Of a stretch of DNA of 42,920 nucleotides, positions 42,089 through 42,920 are shown piece after piece. The notes below the pieces were generated by a model. The model made no database searches. It was not told the origin of the DNA and was given only the letters and a program-made list of their open reading frames with translations. The position numbers and the translations under genes were made by a program. Within the stretch, counting starts at the first letter, position 1; every line of letters begins with the position of its first letter. Where the stretch lies: assembly GCA_035638075.1 (NCBI GenBank), contig DASRAU010000001.1:1-42920 (forward strand), read 5' to 3'. The stretch comes from DASRAU01 sp035638075. GTDB lineage: Bacteria > Acidobacteriota > Polarisedimenticolia > Gp22-AA2.

Positions 42089-42920
42089 ATGAGGGTGTGG
42101 GTTGCAATTGCCGCGCTGGCCATCAGCGCGTTGTTCGTTCCAGCGTTCCTTTACGGTCAGGAAACCACCAGCGGCACGATCACCGGAAAGGTCACCGACC
42201 CCTCCGGCAAGCCGATCGCCGGGACCATCATCATCGCCCAGTCGGATTCCGGTCCGCGCACCGCGACCACCGACGCGGACGGCAACTACGTCCTGCCGTT
42301 CCTGCGGCCCGGCACCTACAACGTGCGGGCCGAGGCGCCGTCCGGCTTCAACACCGGCCTGCGCGAGGGCGTCATCGTCGGCTTGAACCAGCGGGTCACG
42401 CTCGATTTCGGGCTGACGCCGGGCAAGGTCGAGGAGGTGACCGTCACCGGGACTCCGCTCGTCGACGCCACGTCGACGGCGAGCGGCACCAACATCCGCT
42501 ACGACGAGTTCGCGAACTCGGTCCCGATCGGACGCTCCTTCACCGACACCTACGGCGTCGCGAGCGGCGTCGTCAGCGGCCGCGGCACCGGCCAGGGCAA
42601 CTACTCGATCAGCGGCGCGTCGGGGCTGGAGAACGCCTATCTCATCGACGGCGTCAACGTCACCAACACGGGCTACGGCGGCATCGGCGCCTACAACATC
42701 GTGTACGGGTCGCTCGGCACCGGCGTCACCAGCGAGTTCCTCGAAGAGGTGCAGATCAAGACCGGCGGGTTCGAGGCGGAATACGGCCAGGCGCTCGGCG
42801 GCATCATCAACACCATCGTCAAGTCCGGGACCAACGATTTCAAGGGGAGCGTCGCGTGGTACGCGACGCCCTCGGGGACGCGCTCGGATTATTCGCTGGC
42901 CGAACTCCAGGCGGGGGCCG
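42089..42920 (+). CDS. TonB-dependent receptor with carboxypeptidase-regulatory domain (N-terminal part)
   Basis: Runs off the right end after 277 codons. A signal peptide (VAIAALAISALFVPAFLYG) leads to a carboxypeptidase-regulatory-like domain (about 27-105: SGTITGKVTDPSGKPIAGTI, TDADGNYVLPFLRPGTYNV). The TonB plug domain follows from about 112 (VEEVTVTGTPLVD, NAYLIDGVNVTNT, EFLEEVQIKTGGFEAEYGQA, GGIINTIVKSGTNDF). This layout, with a fused regulatory domain, is typical of the expanded Oar/SusC-like receptors of Acidobacteriota and Bacteroidota, which import large substrates or bind surface material. A strong GAGGAGG site (42073-42079) precedes the ATG. The 230-bp gap to the divergent phosphatase-like gene holds its promoter. 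Confidence 0.9.
   Translation, partial: MRVWVAIAALAISALFVPAFLYGQETTSGTITGKVTDPSGKPIAGTIIIAQSDSGPRTATTDADGNYVLPFLRPGTYNVRAEAPSGFNTGLREGVIVGLNQRVTLDFGLTPGKVEEVTVTGTPLVDATSTASGTNIRYDEFANSVPIGRSFTDTYGVASGVVSGRGTGQGNYSISGASGLENAYLIDGVNVTNTGYGGIGAYNIVYGSLGTGVTSEFLEEVQIKTGGFEAEYGQALGGIINTIVKSGTNDFKGSVAWYATPSGTRSDYSLAELQAGA

Overview
The window is about 43 kb of GC-rich bacterial DNA, densely coded on both strands. The gene content suggests a free-living, diderm bacterium of the Acidobacteriota type. Supporting features are a SusC/RagA-like TonB receptor with an N-terminal carboxypeptidase-regulatory domain, a CRTAC1-type FG-GAP/UnbV protein, a PD40/TPR protein with one haem motif, a lipase-maturation-factor homologue and several small exported proteins. 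This placement is inference from gene families; there is no rRNA or other marker gene. I saw no tRNA, rRNA, CRISPR array, transposase, integrase or phage gene.

Layout. 0.3-3.9 kb (+): CRTAC1-type surface protein, then a membrane DUF3179 protein that is read through an in-frame TGA. 3.9-4.6 kb (-): a small basic protein and an RRM RNA-binding protein. 4.8-9.8 kb (+): methyltransferase, rhomboid protease with TPR tail, PD40/TPR haem protein, YciI-like protein. 9.9-14.5 kb (+): an operon of cupredoxin, hybrid histidine kinase and outer-membrane barrel behind a clear promoter and an 18-bp palindrome. 14.5-16.1 kb (+): lipase maturation factor homologue. 16.1-19.8 kb (-): 5-oxoprolinase operon pxpB-pxpC-MFS transporter-pxpA. 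19.8-21.1 kb (-): two tandem paralogous cysteine-rich exported proteins. 21.2-26.5 kb (+): Lhr-type helicase and AI-2E-family permease. 26.5-32.6 kb: DUF4097 repeat protein, photolyase, NicO-type metal transporter, NTF2-like protein, small barrel protein, AraC regulator and DUF6265 protein. 32.6-36.0 kb (-): YpfJ-DUF3052-PspC operon, EamA transporter, dienelactone hydrolase. 36.0-41.9 kb (-): a thioredoxin-fold fusion read through a second in-frame TGA, a metallo-beta-lactamase/DUF4440 fusion, small exported and membrane proteins, and an alkaline-phosphatase-superfamily hydrolase. 42.1 kb to the end (+): the start of a TonB receptor.

The main discovery candidates are two probable selenoproteins. 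In each, a TGA interrupts an otherwise continuous reading frame exactly at the expected redox cysteine: UxxC in the DUF3179 protein and UxxS in a thioredoxin-fold domain. In each, the TGA is followed at the right distance by a stem-loop whose apical loop contains GGTCT, as in the E. coli fdhF SECIS. TGA is also the ordinary stop codon of many genes here, so global code reassignment is not the explanation. An ordinary gene caller would break both genes in two.

A second theme is promoter architecture. Many genes have a TANNNT-like -10 box ending only 6-9 nt before the start codon and no Shine-Dalgarno sequence, which suggests leaderless mRNAs. Genes inside operons usually have AGGAGG-type sites or ATGA overlaps.
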